This document shows, in pieces, positions 49,033-57,987 of a stretch of 64,000 nt of DNA. Source of the DNA: Microbacterium oxydans (GTDB lineage Bacteria; Actinomycetota; Actinomycetes; Actinomycetales; Microbacteriaceae); the NCBI RefSeq assembly GCF_026559675.1, contig NZ_CP092891.1, positions 2,666,001 through 2,730,000 on the forward strand. The letters are read 5' to 3'. Each line of letters opens with the position of its first letter. Positions within the stretch are counted from its first letter, which is position 1. The notes beneath the pieces were generated by a model. That model searched no databases, had not been told where the DNA came from, and saw only the letters and a program-made list of their open reading frames with translations. The position numbers and the translations under genes are program-made.

Positions 49033-49944
49033 ATGATCACAGCAGAAGGCCTCACGAAGAGGTTCGGAGACAAGACGGCCGTCGATGACGTGTCGTTCAC
49101 CGTCCAGCCGGGCAGTGTCACCGGCTTCCTCGGCCCCAACGGGGCGGGGAAGTCGACCACGATGCGGATGATCGTCGGTCTCGACCGCCCGACGTCCGGA
49201 CGTGCCGCCGTCGCGGGCCGCGAGTACCGCAAGCTGCGGGCGCCCCTGACCGAGGTCGGCGTGCTGCTCGACGCGAAGGCGGTGCACACCGGCCGCACCG
49301 CACGCAACCACCTCCGCGCGATGGCGGCCACCCACGGCATCCCCGCGTCGCGCGTCGACGAGGTCATCGAGCTCGCGGGTATCGACTCCGTCGCCCGCAA
49401 GCGCGCCGGCAAGTTCTCGCTCGGCATGGGACAGCGCCTGGGTATCGCCTCGGCGCTGCTCGGCGACCCGCACACGCTGATCCTCGACGAGCCGGTCAAC
49501 GGCCTCGACCCCGAGGGCGTCCGCTGGGTGCGGCAGTTCGTGCGGCACGCGGCCTCGGAGGGACGCACCGTGCTCCTCTCGAGCCATCTGATGAGCGAGA
49601 TGGCCCAGACCGCCGATCACGTCATCGTGATGGGTCGTGGCCGGGTGCTCGCGGACGCTCCGCTGGCCGAGCTCGTGCGCTCCTGGACGCGCAACACCGT
49701 GCGGGTGCGCACGCCGCGACCCGCCGATCTGGCGGCTGCCGTCGGCGGCCCCGACGTCGAGATCGTGAGCTCCGCGCCCGACCTGCTCGACATCGTGGGA
49801 CTGCCCGCTGCCCGCATCGGCGACCTCGCGGCCGATCGCGGCATCCCGCTGCACGAACTCACCCCGACCACCGGTTCCCTCGAAGACGCCTACCTCGCCC
49901 TCACCGGCGACTCGGTCGAGTACCGCACCAAGGAGATCTCATGA
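49033..49944 (+). CDS. ABC exporter ATP-binding protein
   Basis: A 303-aa ATPase of the DrrA/BcrA-like drug or lantibiotic self-resistance type. Walker A GPNGAGKST, Q-loop near LLDAKAVHTGRTA, signature FSLGMGQRLG, Walker B LILDEPVNGLDPEG, H-loop SSHLMSE. A C-terminal extension of 80 residues follows. ATG at 49033 chosen because TAGCGT is seven bases upstream; a GTG nine bases earlier overlaps the -10. Overlaps the permease gene by four bases. Confidence 0.93.
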   Translation: MITAEGLTKRFGDKTAVDDVSFTVQPGSVTGFLGPNGAGKSTTMRMIVGLDRPTSGRAAVAGREYRKLRAPLTEVGVLLDAKAVHTGRTARNHLRAMAATHGIPASRVDEVIELAGIDSVARKRAGKFSLGMGQRLGIASALLGDPHTLILDEPVNGLDPEGVRWVRQFVRHAASEGRTVLLSSHLMSEMAQTADHVIVMGRGRVLADAPLAELVRSWTRNTVRVRTPRPADLAAAVGGPDVEIVSSAPDLLDIVGLPAARIGDLAADRGIPLHELTPTTGSLEDAYLALTGDSVEYRTKEIS

Positions 49945-50747
49945 CCACGACACAGGCTCCCGCGCCCACGCGGACGCGCGTCGACACCGGTCGACGGCTC
50001 ACATTCGTGCGTGCCCTGCGCGGCGAGTGGATCAAGCTCGCCACCCTGCGCTCGACGTGGTGGTCCATCGGGATCGCCGCGGCCCTCACGATCGGGATCT
50101 CCGTGCTCATCGCGCAGGCGGTCGAATCACCGGGCATCCAGGCCGTCGTCATGCCGATCCAGTTCACCATGCTGCTCGCCGGCATCATCGGGGCGATCTC
50201 GGTCACCGGCGAGTACTCGACGGGCATGATCCGCTCGACCCTCACGGCGAACCCGGTTCGCGGTTCCGTCCTCGCCGCGAAGTCGATCGTGCTGGCCGTG
50301 TTCCTGTTCGTGTCGTCACTGGTGATCTTCGGTATCGCGGCCGCCGCGGTCTCGCTCATCCTGGCCTCGCGGGACGAGGGCATCGACTGGTCGGACCCGT
50401 CGGCATCGATCCTGCCGATCGTGGTGGCCTCGCTCGCCATGGCCGTCTTCGCCCTGCTCGGTGTGGCGTTCGGCTTCATCCTGCGCTCCGGCGCCGGAGC
50501 GATCGCCGCGACCGTCGGCGTGCTGTTCGTGCTGCCGATCGTCGTGGGCTTCTTCTCCTTCGCGGGCGAAGGGTGGGCGTGGCTCATCGAGGCGGCGAAC
50601 TATCTCCCGGTCTCGGCCGCGCAGAGCGCGATCCTGCCGAGCGAGGGTGCCGCGCTCGACGCGCCGATCGCCTTCCTGACGCTGGGCTGCTGGGTTGCCG
50701 GCGGAGCGCTCGTGGCCTGGGGCGTCCTGCGCACCCGCGACGCGTAA
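49941..50747 (+). CDS. ABC exporter permease
   Basis: A 268-aa ABC-2-type permease with six hydrophobic helices, preceded by RALRGEWIKLATLRSTWWS, the entry motif of the family. ISVTGEYSTGMIRSTL lies after the second helix. It pairs with the ATPase in the same ATGA-coupled unit. Its TAA stop is at the same time the start of the -10 hexamer for the following kinase gene. Confidence 0.9.
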   Translation: MTTTQAPAPTRTRVDTGRRLTFVRALRGEWIKLATLRSTWWSIGIAAALTIGISVLIAQAVESPGIQAVVMPIQFTMLLAGIIGAISVTGEYSTGMIRSTLTANPVRGSVLAAKSIVLAVFLFVSSLVIFGIAAAAVSLILASRDEGIDWSDPSASILPIVVASLAMAVFALLGVAFGFILRSGAGAIAATVGVLFVLPIVVGFFSFAGEGWAWLIEAANYLPVSAAQSAILPSEGAALDAPIAFLTLGCWVAGGALVAWGVLRTRDA

Positions 50748-50750
50748 AGT
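50745..50750 (+). promoter_or_regulatory. Leaderless promoter -10 overlapping a stop codon
   Basis: TAAAGT at 50745-50750, seven bases before the GTG of the histidine kinase. Its first three bases are the stop codon of the ABC permease. It allows the two-component genes to be transcribed apart from the transporter. Confidence 0.65.
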
Positions 50751-50757
50751 CGACCCG

Positions 50758-52032
50758 GTGAGCAGAACGCGAGGCCGCAGCGACTCGATCCGTGAGGACG
50801 AGGAGCTGCGGCTTCCGCGTGCCCCGGGCCTGTTCCGACGGTTCTGGGCGCGGCACCCCCTCTTCGCGGACGTGCTGCTCACGCTGCTCTGCCTGTTCCT
50901 CTCCCTCACCCCGGCAGCGCCGATCGCCGCGTCGTCTCTGCCCGAAGCCACCTACATCGCGCTGAACATCGCCACCCTCACGATGGTCGTGATCGGATGC
51001 AGCACCCTGCTGTGGCGCCGGCGCGCACCACTCGGCCCCTTCATCGCCGCGGTGGTCCTGGGCACCGTGGGACTGTTCACGGGCATGTCCGGCGGGATCG
51101 TGCTCCTGCTCGTCGCGTGCTACGGCCTCGCCGTGTACCGGTCCTCCCGCACCGCCTGGATCTGTTACGGGATCGGTGCCGCCTGGTTCCTCGGCTTGAC
51201 CGGACTGCTGATGCTGAGCGGTGCGACCGTCCTGCAGGTCGGACTCGACACCGCCCTCGGCTACGTCGCACTCGGGCTGATCGGCACGCTGGTCGGAGTC
51301 AATGTCGGCGGCCGCAAGCGCTACCTCGCCGCGGTGATCGACCGCTCGCGCCAGCTGCTGATCGAGCGCGACCAGCAGGCCCAGCTCGCGGCCGCATCGG
51401 AGCGCGCCCGCATCGCCAGGGAGATGCACGACATCGTGTCGCATTCGCTGACGGTGATCGTCGCGCTGTCGGAGGGCGCGGCCGCGACCCCGGATCGCGA
51501 GCAGGCACGCAAGGCCGCCGCGTCCGTCGCCGACACGGCGCGATCCGCCCTCACCGAGATGCGCGCGATGCTCGGCGTGCTGCGCGACGACCAGTCCCCG
51601 CTGCCGTTGGCGCCGATGCAGCCGGCACCGCCCCGGGACACGGTCGAGGGCGCCCAGCGGGCCGGCTACCCGGCGACGCTCACGGTCATCGGGCAGGCGG
51701 AGGTCTCCCCCGCCGTCGCGCACGCGATCGGACGCATCGTCCAGGAGGGTGTGACCAACGCCATGCGCCACGCGCCGACCGCGACGGCGATCTCCGTGCG
51801 CCTGGAGTACACGGCGGAGACGGTGACGATCGACATCGTGAACGACGGCGTCTCGGGCACGATCGGGTCCGACGGCTTCGGCGTGCGCGGGCTGTCGGAG
51901 CGCGCCCTGCACGTGCACGGAACGGTCCGCTCCGCCCCCGCCGATGGAGGACGATGGGTTCTGCACGCGGTGCTGCCCGCGGCGGGGAACACCCCCACCG
52001 CGAACGAGGACACGACGGAGGAAGACGGATGA
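50758..52032 (+). CDS. NarL-type sensor histidine kinase
   Basis: A 424-aa HisKA_3 kinase. Five or six N-terminal membrane helices (about 35-175) take the place of a large sensor domain, then the dimerisation box REMHDIVSHSLTVI with the phospho-His near residue 222, and the HATPase domain (VQEGVTNAMRHAP, GFGVRGLSERA). Similar to kinases that sense cell-envelope stress beside ABC exporters. GTG start set by the -10 at 50745. Its stop overlaps the regulator gene by four bases. Confidence 0.92.
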   Translation: MSRTRGRSDSIREDEELRLPRAPGLFRRFWARHPLFADVLLTLLCLFLSLTPAAPIAASSLPEATYIALNIATLTMVVIGCSTLLWRRRAPLGPFIAAVVLGTVGLFTGMSGGIVLLLVACYGLAVYRSSRTAWICYGIGAAWFLGLTGLLMLSGATVLQVGLDTALGYVALGLIGTLVGVNVGGRKRYLAAVIDRSRQLLIERDQQAQLAAASERARIAREMHDIVSHSLTVIVALSEGAAATPDREQARKAAASVADTARSALTEMRAMLGVLRDDQSPLPLAPMQPAPPRDTVEGAQRAGYPATLTVIGQAEVSPAVAHAIGRIVQEGVTNAMRHAPTATAISVRLEYTAETVTIDIVNDGVSGTIGSDGFGVRGLSERALHVHGTVRSAPADGGRWVLHAVLPAAGNTPTANEDTTEEDG

Positions 52033-52700
52033 CGCAGGCGATCAGGGTGCTCCTGGTGGATGACCAGGAGCTGATCCGCGTGGGCTTCCGGATGGTGCTC
52101 GAAGCGGAGGACGACATCGTCGTGGTCGGTGAGGCCGTGGATGGACGATCGGCGATCACCCAGAGCGCGATCCTCGCCCCCGATCTGGTGCTGATGGACA
52201 TCCGCATGCCCGAGCTCGACGGCATCGCCGCCACCGGGGCGATCGTGCGCGACCGCCCGCAGACGAAGGTGCTCGTGCTGACCACGTTCGATCTCGACGA
52301 ATACGCCTTCGGCGCGATCCGTGCCGGTGCGAGCGGATTCCTGCTGAAGGATGCGCAGCGCCACGAGATGATCGCCGCCGTGCGCGCGGTGCACCGTGGA
52401 GACGCGGCGCTCTCCCCTCGGATCACGAGGATGCTCATGGAGCACGTGACCCCGCAGCTCGGGTCCTCGGGCTCACCGGCCCCGGATGCTGCCGAGGCCC
52501 AAGCGCTCGCGTCGCTCACCGAGCGCGAGCGAGACGTCTTCCTCGCGATCGGGCAGGGTATGACGAACTCCGAGATCGCTCAGACGCTCTACGTGGGCGA
52601 GTCCACGGTGAAGACCCACGTGGGCCGGGTGCTGGCGAAGCTCGGCGCCCGCGACCGCATCCATGCGGTCATCCTGGCGCACCGGCTCGGCCTCGTCTGA
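52029..52700 (+). CDS. NarL-family response regulator
   Basis: A 223-aa regulator: receiver domain with VLLVDDQELIRVGFRMVLE (core quoted), Asp in LVLMDIRMPELDG near 55, Lys in GFLLKDAQ near 106, and a LuxR-type helix-turn-helix (LTERERDVFLAIGQGMTNSEIA, core quoted, TVKTHVGRVLAKLGARDR) at the end. Coupled to the kinase by an ATGA overlap. The inverted repeat at 48973 before the ABC genes is a candidate target. Confidence 0.95.
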   Translation: MTQAIRVLLVDDQELIRVGFRMVLEAEDDIVVVGEAVDGRSAITQSAILAPDLVLMDIRMPELDGIAATGAIVRDRPQTKVLVLTTFDLDEYAFGAIRAGASGFLLKDAQRHEMIAAVRAVHRGDAALSPRITRMLMEHVTPQLGSSGSPAPDAAEAQALASLTERERDVFLAIGQGMTNSEIAQTLYVGESTVKTHVGRVLAKLGARDRIHAVILAHRLGLV

Positions 52701-52715
52701 CGCCCGCCCGCCGCC

Positions 52716-53669
52716 TCAGGTCTGCGCGGGTGTCCACTCCGAGACGCGGTCGAGCAGCTGCACCTCCTCGGCGGAGAGCTCCAGACGCGCACCGGCGAGG
52801 AGGTCGGGGACCTGCTCGACGTTCCGTGCGCTCGCGATCGGCGCGACCACGGTCGGCTGTGCTCGCAACCACGCCAGGGCGGTCGCCGCGATCGATGCAT
52901 CATGCGCGTCACCGATCTCCTCGAGCGCATCGATGATCCGCAGCCCGGCCTCGGTCGCGTACTTCGCAGCCCCCTGTGCCCGCGGGGAGGTCTGGTCCGC
53001 GGCATCCGTCGAGCGATACTTGCCCGTCAGGAATCCGCTCGCCAGCGAGAAGTACGGGACGAGCCCGAGCTCGAACTCCTCCGCGACCGGGATGATCGTG
53101 TCCTCCACCTCATTGCGATGCACGAGGTTGTAGTGGGGCTGCACGGCGACGGGCAGAGCGACCCCGGTCCGACGCGCGATCTCGACCCACTCGCGGATGC
53201 GGTCGGCGGAGTAGTTCGACACCGCGATGTGGCGCACCAGGCCGTCTTCGACCAGCTGTCCGAACGCTCCCACGGTCTCCTCGAGCGGGACCGTCTCGTC
53301 ATCGAAGTGGGCGTAGTAGAGGTCGATCTCGTCGACGCCGAGGCGGGCGAGAGAGGCCTCGGCGGCCTTCCGCACGTTCGCCGCGGCGAGCCCTCGGAAC
53401 TGCGGATGCTGGCTGACCTTGGTCGCCACGACGACGCCCGAGGGCTTGCGGGAGGCGAGCCACTCGCCGATGATCGTCTCGCTCTCGCCGCCCTCGTTGC
53501 CCTCCACCCAGGAGCTGTAGGAGTCTGCGGTGTCGATGAAGTCGCCGCCCCCGTCGACGAAGGCGTCGAGCACCTCGAAGGAGGTGTCGCGGTCGGCCGT
53601 CCAGCCGAACACATTCCCGCCGAGCGAGAGAGGGAGAACGTCGAGGTCACTGGTGCCGATACGAGTCAT
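52716..53669 (-). CDS. Aldo/keto reductase
   Basis: A 317-aa NADPH-dependent oxidoreductase of the AKR fold. The catalytic Asp and Tyr are in FIDTADSYSSW, the Lys in VVATKVSQH, and the His in YYAHFDDE. The cofactor loop is ASARNVEQV near 285. I chose the ATG at 53669 (TRIGTSDLDVLPLSLGG, core quoted, is the typical opening) over an upstream in-frame start. Substrate unknown. The gap to PPK2 (45 bp) is on the same strand. Confidence 0.92.
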   Translation of the reverse strand: MTRIGTSDLDVLPLSLGGNVFGWTADRDTSFEVLDAFVDGGGDFIDTADSYSSWVEGNEGGESETIIGEWLASRKPSGVVVATKVSQHPQFRGLAAANVRKAAEASLARLGVDEIDLYYAHFDDETVPLEETVGAFGQLVEDGLVRHIAVSNYSADRIREWVEIARRTGVALPVAVQPHYNLVHRNEVEDTIIPVAEEFELGLVPYFSLASGFLTGKYRSTDAADQTSPRAQGAAKYATEAGLRIIDALEEIGDAHDASIAATALAWLRAQPTVVAPIASARNVEQVPDLLAGARLELSAEEVQLLDRVSEWTPAQT

Positions 53670-53714
53670 GTCGGTGACAACCGCGGTCGGCACCCGGCGC
53701 ATTCCCGCATGACG

Positions 53715-54581
53715 TCATGTTGCGGGCGGACTCCCCTGGTCCGGCCGGTCCTCCTCGGTCGGCGACTCGCCCTCGTCGTAGATCTGCGAGGGGCGGCCGA
53801 CGAGCCGCGCATCCGGCGCGTGGGCGATCAGCGGATCCTTGCCCGGATAGTCGAACCGGTTGAGCACGCACCGCATCGCTTCGAGCCTCGCCCGCTTCTT
53901 GTCGTTCGACTTGATGACGATCCACGGATTGGCCGGCGTGTCCGTATGGAAGAACATCGCCTCCTTCGCCGTCGTGTAGTCGACCCAGCGGTCGACGCTG
54001 GCGAGGTCCGTGGGGCTGAGCTTCCACTGCTTCACGGGGTCTTCGCTGCGTCGCTGGAACCGTCTTCTCTGCTCGGCCTCGCCGACCGAGAACCACAGCT
54101 TGATGAGGCGGATCCCCGACCCCACCAGCATCCGCTCGAACTCCGGAGCGGTCTGCATGAACTCTCCGTACTCAGCCGTCGAGCAGTACCCCATGACCCT
54201 CTCGACGCCTGCCCGGTTGTACCAGGAGCGGTCCATCAGGACGATCTCGCCGCCCGAGGGGAGGTGGGAGACGTACCGCTGGAAGTACCATTGCGTCCGC
54301 TCCGCGTCGGTCGGCTTGTCGAGGGCGACGACCCGCGCCCCACGCGGGTTGAGGTGTTCCATGAAGCGCTTGATCGCGCCGCCCTTGCCGGCCGCGTCAC
54401 GTCCCTCGAAGAGGATGAGCACCCGCTCCGAGGAGTGCTTGATATGGGCCTGGAGTTTGAGGAGCTCGATCTGCAGCAGGCGCTTCTCGCGCTCGTATGC
54501 CGCTCGGGAGAGTTTCTTCGTGTACGGGTAGTCGTGCTGCCACTCGGCCGTGGCGATCACCGTGTCGGATGCGCTGCTCAT
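53715..54581 (-). CDS. ppk2: Polyphosphate kinase 2 family protein
   Basis: A 288-aa PPK2 that uses polyphosphate to phosphorylate nucleotides, or the reverse. The Walker A-type motif EGRDAAGKGGAIKRF is at 59-73 and the lid and Walker B region LMDRSWYNRAGVERVMGYC (core DRSWYNR) near 140. Single-domain length fits class I or III; nucleotide preference cannot be told. GGGAGGAG lies before the ATG. An AT-rich region separates it from the divergent adhesin gene. Confidence 0.93.
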   Translation of the reverse strand: MSSASDTVIATAEWQHDYPYTKKLSRAAYEREKRLLQIELLKLQAHIKHSSERVLILFEGRDAAGKGGAIKRFMEHLNPRGARVVALDKPTDAERTQWYFQRYVSHLPSGGEIVLMDRSWYNRAGVERVMGYCSTAEYGEFMQTAPEFERMLVGSGIRLIKLWFSVGEAEQRRRFQRRSEDPVKQWKLSPTDLASVDRWVDYTTAKEAMFFHTDTPANPWIVIKSNDKKRARLEAMRCVLNRFDYPGKDPLIAHAPDARLVGRPSQIYDEGESPTEEDRPDQGSPPAT

Positions 54582-54843
54582 GGATGTCTCCTCCCTGGAG
54601 TGCCCCGCGATCCGCGTTCCGGGAGGTAAGCGCAGGTGGCCGGAGCGGGGTGCCGACCACCTGCGCGGTATGGATCTGGAGACTCTTTCGAGCACCAGGA
54701 AGACTGTCTAAGTAACATAACAGACAGTAGTGTGATACTCCGGTATGCGCTCCGACGCAGAAAATCGTCGTCCCCGCGTCACCTTCGGGCCCTCTCCGAC
54801 TCATTCCTCTGTGACGACCCCTATCCGTTCCGTTGGAGGACAC
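54582..54843. promoter_or_regulatory. AT-rich divergent region between ppk2 and adhesin
   Basis: The 262-bp gap contains an inverted repeat ACTGTCT (54703-54709) and AGACAGT (54722-54728) with the AT-rich 12-bp spacer AAGTAACATAAC. This is the lowest-GC spot in the window and would suit a regulator operator or an Lsr2 target. TAGTGTGATACT follows. No gene is seen in it. Confidence 0.5.
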
Positions 54844-56352
54844 ATGAGGAGCACCACGCAAGCCAGGAGATCGATTCGAGCGGGAGGATGGCTCGCCGGC
54901 GCGCTTCTCGTCCTCGGCGCCGCCGTCGCCCCCGGAGCCGTCAGCGCGGCGGCCGCGGCGGAGGTCGACTCGGGAGACATCGTCTACATCGGCAGCCGGG
55001 AAGGATACGGCGGGACCGGGATCTTCCCGATCTGGTCCGGCGGGGTCCAGACCGGGGAGCCCGACTACTGGGCCTACTGCATCGAACATGCCGTGTCCGC
55101 GAAGACCCGGCTCACGGGCAGCGCCGGCGACCTCGACACCTTCCTCGGCGACAACCACTTCGCGGATCCGGCCATCCAGGGCAAGGTGCTCTGGGTGCTC
55201 GCGAACAGCTATCCCGCCGTCAGCGTCGAGAGCTTCGGGGTGGCGGCAGGAGCGCCCGGCATCTCCCGGAACGATGCGATCGAGGCGACGCAGTACGCGA
55301 TCTGGCGGTACACCGACCTGGACTTCGATGCCTCATGGTCCTGGGAGACGCCTGACTCGGAGGCCGCCTACTGGTACCTCGTCGACGGAGCGAATGCCGC
55401 CCCGGCGCTGACTCGCGAGGATCTCGCCGTCACCGCAGCGGTGGCGGCTCCGAGCTCCGGGCAGCGCGCCGGGAGCCTCGTGGGACCGTTCACCGTGAGC
55501 ACGGACGGCGCCCCTGCCGCGGTCTCCGTCGATCCCGCGATGACGGTCACCGATGCCACCGGGGCCCCGATCGACGTGAACGGGGTCGTCGACGGGCAGG
55601 AGCTCTACCTGGATCTGCGGGAGACGACCGCAGCAGGGAGCGCCACCGTGCGAGTGACCGTAGACGGCTCTCGCAGCACGGGTGCCGTGATCTCGGTGCC
55701 CGGCACCCCGGGCAGCACCCCGACAGCGGAGGATCACGCCCAGTCGATCATCCTGGTGGCGCCGTACACCGCGAAGGTCACCGCCGAAGCCACCGTCGCC
55801 TGGGCCGCGCAGCCGGTGGCCGCCGTGCCGGCGATCAGCACTTCCCTGGTCGATGCGGCCGACGGCGACCAGGTCCTCGCCTGGAACGGCGGCACGGTGA
55901 CCGACACCGTCGCCTACGAGAACCTCGTACCGGGTACGGAATACACCGTCCGCGGGGAGCTGATGCGCAAGCGAGACGGATCATCGACCGACATCACGGG
56001 GTCGACGACGTTCACCCCGGCCGCGCCGACCGGCACCGTCTCGGTGCCGTTCACCGTGCCGGAAGGGTTCGCGGGTGAGACCCTCGTCGCCTTCGAGGAG
56101 CTCTACGAAGGAAGGGATGCGACCGGCATCCTGCGCGCGGAGCACAAGGACATCGATGATGCCGCCCAGACAGTGACGGTGCAACGGGAGGCCGCTGTCG
56201 TGCCGGCCACCCCCGACCCGGCTCCGGATCGCGGAGGGTCGCTCGCGGCGACCGGTTCCGCGACTCCGATCGCCGCCGTCGTGTTCGGCCTGCTCGCCCT
56301 GGTCGCGGGCACGGTCCTGATGCACCGGAGGACGCCACGCGCGGACGTGTGA
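54844..56352 (+). CDS. Thioester-domain, VaFE-repeat surface adhesin with LAxTG anchor
   Basis: A 502-aa secreted wall protein. Signal peptide (residues 1-38: basic start, LAGALLVLGAAVAPGAV, AAAAA). A thioester domain follows with Cys79 in YWAYCIEH and Gln150 in EATQYAIWRYTD; these form the internal Cys-Gln bond for covalent attachment to surfaces. Then a beta-rich region, and a VaFE repeat (GETLVAFEELYEG and HKDIDDAAQTV) that makes intramolecular ester bonds. The C-terminus has LAATG at 467-471, a hydrophobic helix and a basic tail, the form recognised by class E sortases. GGAGG precedes the ATG. No sortase gene nearby. Confidence 0.9.
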   Translation: MRSTTQARRSIRAGGWLAGALLVLGAAVAPGAVSAAAAAEVDSGDIVYIGSREGYGGTGIFPIWSGGVQTGEPDYWAYCIEHAVSAKTRLTGSAGDLDTFLGDNHFADPAIQGKVLWVLANSYPAVSVESFGVAAGAPGISRNDAIEATQYAIWRYTDLDFDASWSWETPDSEAAYWYLVDGANAAPALTREDLAVTAAVAAPSSGQRAGSLVGPFTVSTDGAPAAVSVDPAMTVTDATGAPIDVNGVVDGQELYLDLRETTAAGSATVRVTVDGSRSTGAVISVPGTPGSTPTAEDHAQSIILVAPYTAKVTAEATVAWAAQPVAAVPAISTSLVDAADGDQVLAWNGGTVTDTVAYENLVPGTEYTVRGELMRKRDGSSTDITGSTTFTPAAPTGTVSVPFTVPEGFAGETLVAFEELYEGRDATGILRAEHKDIDDAAQTVTVQREAAVVPATPDPAPDRGGSLAATGSATPIAAVVFGLLALVAGTVLMHRRTPRADV

Positions 56353-56535
56353 CCGGAGCGCTCGGGGGCGGCTCCCACCCCGGATCGGTCACGGCAGGCC
56401 AGTCGTCGCGTCCCGTCGCGAAGTCGCATCCGCCGTTGCCGCCCCCGAGTGCGGTCATGAACTTCTCCCGGATCGCCGTCTAAGCTGGCGCGATGCAGGT
56501 CCCGCACAGGGAACGGACACTGACGGGGGATCTTC

Positions 56536-57759
56536 GTGGCGCGAGACAGGACATTCCGGAGGACGACGGTCTCCCGGCACGGGCAGCAGCACACCCCCGG
56601 CCCGCTCAGCCAGCTGATGAAGCTCGTCGGCATCGCCCTGGCCGTCGTGCTGGTGAGCGGCGCAGGCGTCGCCGCATTCGTGGTCTCGGATCTCTACCGG
56701 ACGGCGACCGCCGACGCGGTGGAGCTCGAGGGGCAGCGCCCCGTCCCGCCGGACATCCGCGAGTACGAAGGCGGATTCAATCTGCTGCTCATGGGTCTGG
56801 ACGTGTGCGAGCCCGAGTACGCGCATCTGTTCCCCGGCAGATGCGACGGACCTGATGCCGAAGGCGATCTGAACGACGTCAACCTGCTCGTGCATGTCTC
56901 GGAGGAGCCAAGACGCATCACGGCCGTGAGCCTGCCCCGCGACCTCATGATCCCGATTCCCGAGTGCACGCGAGAGGACGGCAGCAAGACCTCGGCGATG
57001 AGCAAACAGCCGCTCAACAGCGCCTACATGTACGGCGGCATCAACTGCGTGGCAACGACCGTCACGGAGCTCACAGGTCAGAGCATCGACTTCGCGGCGT
57101 CCGTGACCTTCGGCGGAGTCATCGAGATCACCAACGCGATCGGCGGAGTGGACGTCTGCCTGGCCTCGCCGATCCGGGATTACCACACCCGCCTCGATCT
57201 GGCAGCGGGCACCCACACCCTGCAGGGATACGAGGCACTGCAGTTCCTCCGGACCCGCCACGGTGTGGGCGATGGAGGCGACCTCAGCCGCATCGGCAAC
57301 CAGCAGCAGTACATGTCCAACCTCGCGAAGAAGCTGATCAGCGGTGAGGTGCTCGGCGACGTGCCGACGATGCTCCGGCTCTCCAATGCGGCCCTGAGCA
57401 ACATCCAGGCGAGCAGTTCGCTGACGAACCCGATGACGCTCGTCCAGATCGGCCTCGCGGTGAAGGATGTCTCGTTCGAGGACATCGTCTTCCTGCAGTA
57501 CCCGTCGTCGACCGACCCGGACAACCCCAACAGAGTCGTGCCGAACTACGGGTCCGCGCAGGTCATGTGGGACGCGATCGCCGCGAACCAGCGCCTGGAA
57601 GTGACCCACAAGAACACCAGCAACGACGGCGTCATCATCGAGGAGCCGACGACGCCGGCGGAGGAGACGCCGTCCACGGAGACGCCCATCGCCCTCCCCG
57701 ACGACATCAAGGGGAACTCCGCCGCACAGTCCACGTGCTCGAACGGGCGCGTCGACTGA
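56536..57759 (+). CDS. LytR-CpsA-Psr (LCP) family protein
   Basis: A 407-aa LCP phosphotransferase that links glycopolymers to peptidoglycan. One N-terminal membrane helix (LVGIALAVVLVSGAGVAAFVV, core quoted, near 29-49), then the LCP domain with FNLLLMGLDV, AVSLPRDLMIPIP, and RTRHGVGDGGDLSRIGNQQQ (core quoted), which holds the conserved Arg residues. A disordered Thr/Glu/Pro tail ends the protein. GTG start with GGGGGA upstream. TAAGCT at about 56481 is a plausible -10. Confidence 0.92.
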   Translation: MARDRTFRRTTVSRHGQQHTPGPLSQLMKLVGIALAVVLVSGAGVAAFVVSDLYRTATADAVELEGQRPVPPDIREYEGGFNLLLMGLDVCEPEYAHLFPGRCDGPDAEGDLNDVNLLVHVSEEPRRITAVSLPRDLMIPIPECTREDGSKTSAMSKQPLNSAYMYGGINCVATTVTELTGQSIDFAASVTFGGVIEITNAIGGVDVCLASPIRDYHTRLDLAAGTHTLQGYEALQFLRTRHGVGDGGDLSRIGNQQQYMSNLAKKLISGEVLGDVPTMLRLSNAALSNIQASSSLTNPMTLVQIGLAVKDVSFEDIVFLQYPSSTDPDNPNRVVPNYGSAQVMWDAIAANQRLEVTHKNTSNDGVIIEEPTTPAEETPSTETPIALPDDIKGNSAAQSTCSNGRVD

Positions 57760-57824
57760 ACTCGGGCTTGTGACTGTCCGGCGTCCGGGCGCCGAACGCG
57801 GTAGCCCGACGCACGCCGAGACGA

Positions 57825-57866
57825 CGAAGGCCCGCGTCCCGGTGTTCCCGGGGACGCGGGCCTTCG
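57825..57866. terminator. Bidirectional hairpin terminator
   Basis: A 16-bp perfect stem, CGAAGGCCCGCGTCCC with GGGACGCGGGCCTTCG, and a 10-nt loop, between the LCP gene and tRNA-Thr on the opposite strand. Confidence 0.88.
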
Positions 57867-57873
57867 CATGACG

Positions 57874-57946
57874 AGCCGACTACGGGACTCGAACCCGTAA
57901 CCCCCGTATTACAAGTACGGTGCGCTACCAATTGCGCCAAGTCGGC
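57874..57946 (-). tRNA. tRNA-Thr (TGT)
   Basis: 73 nt without CCA. Anticodon loop CTTGTAA gives TGT, reading ACA. Acceptor GCCGACT pairs fully with AGTCGGC; T loop TTCGAGT; D stem GCGC/GCGC. Discriminator T73, as usual for threonine tRNAs of this group. Confidence 0.97.
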
Positions 57947-57987
57947 GGATGCCACCAGCTTAGCGATGGCATCGGTTCCGCTCCGAC

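Noticed and set aside
53704..53726. CATGACGTCATG palindrome with CCCGC/GCGGG flanks as operator
   Set aside because: It overlaps the end of ppk2 and lies 35 bp before the aldo/keto reductase start, but no promoter fits; weak hairpin or chance cannot be excluded.
56493..56855. 120-codon frame starting just after a -10 upstream of the LCP gene
   Set aside because: It overlaps the LCP gene out of frame and its translation lacks sense; the -10 more simply serves the LCP mRNA.
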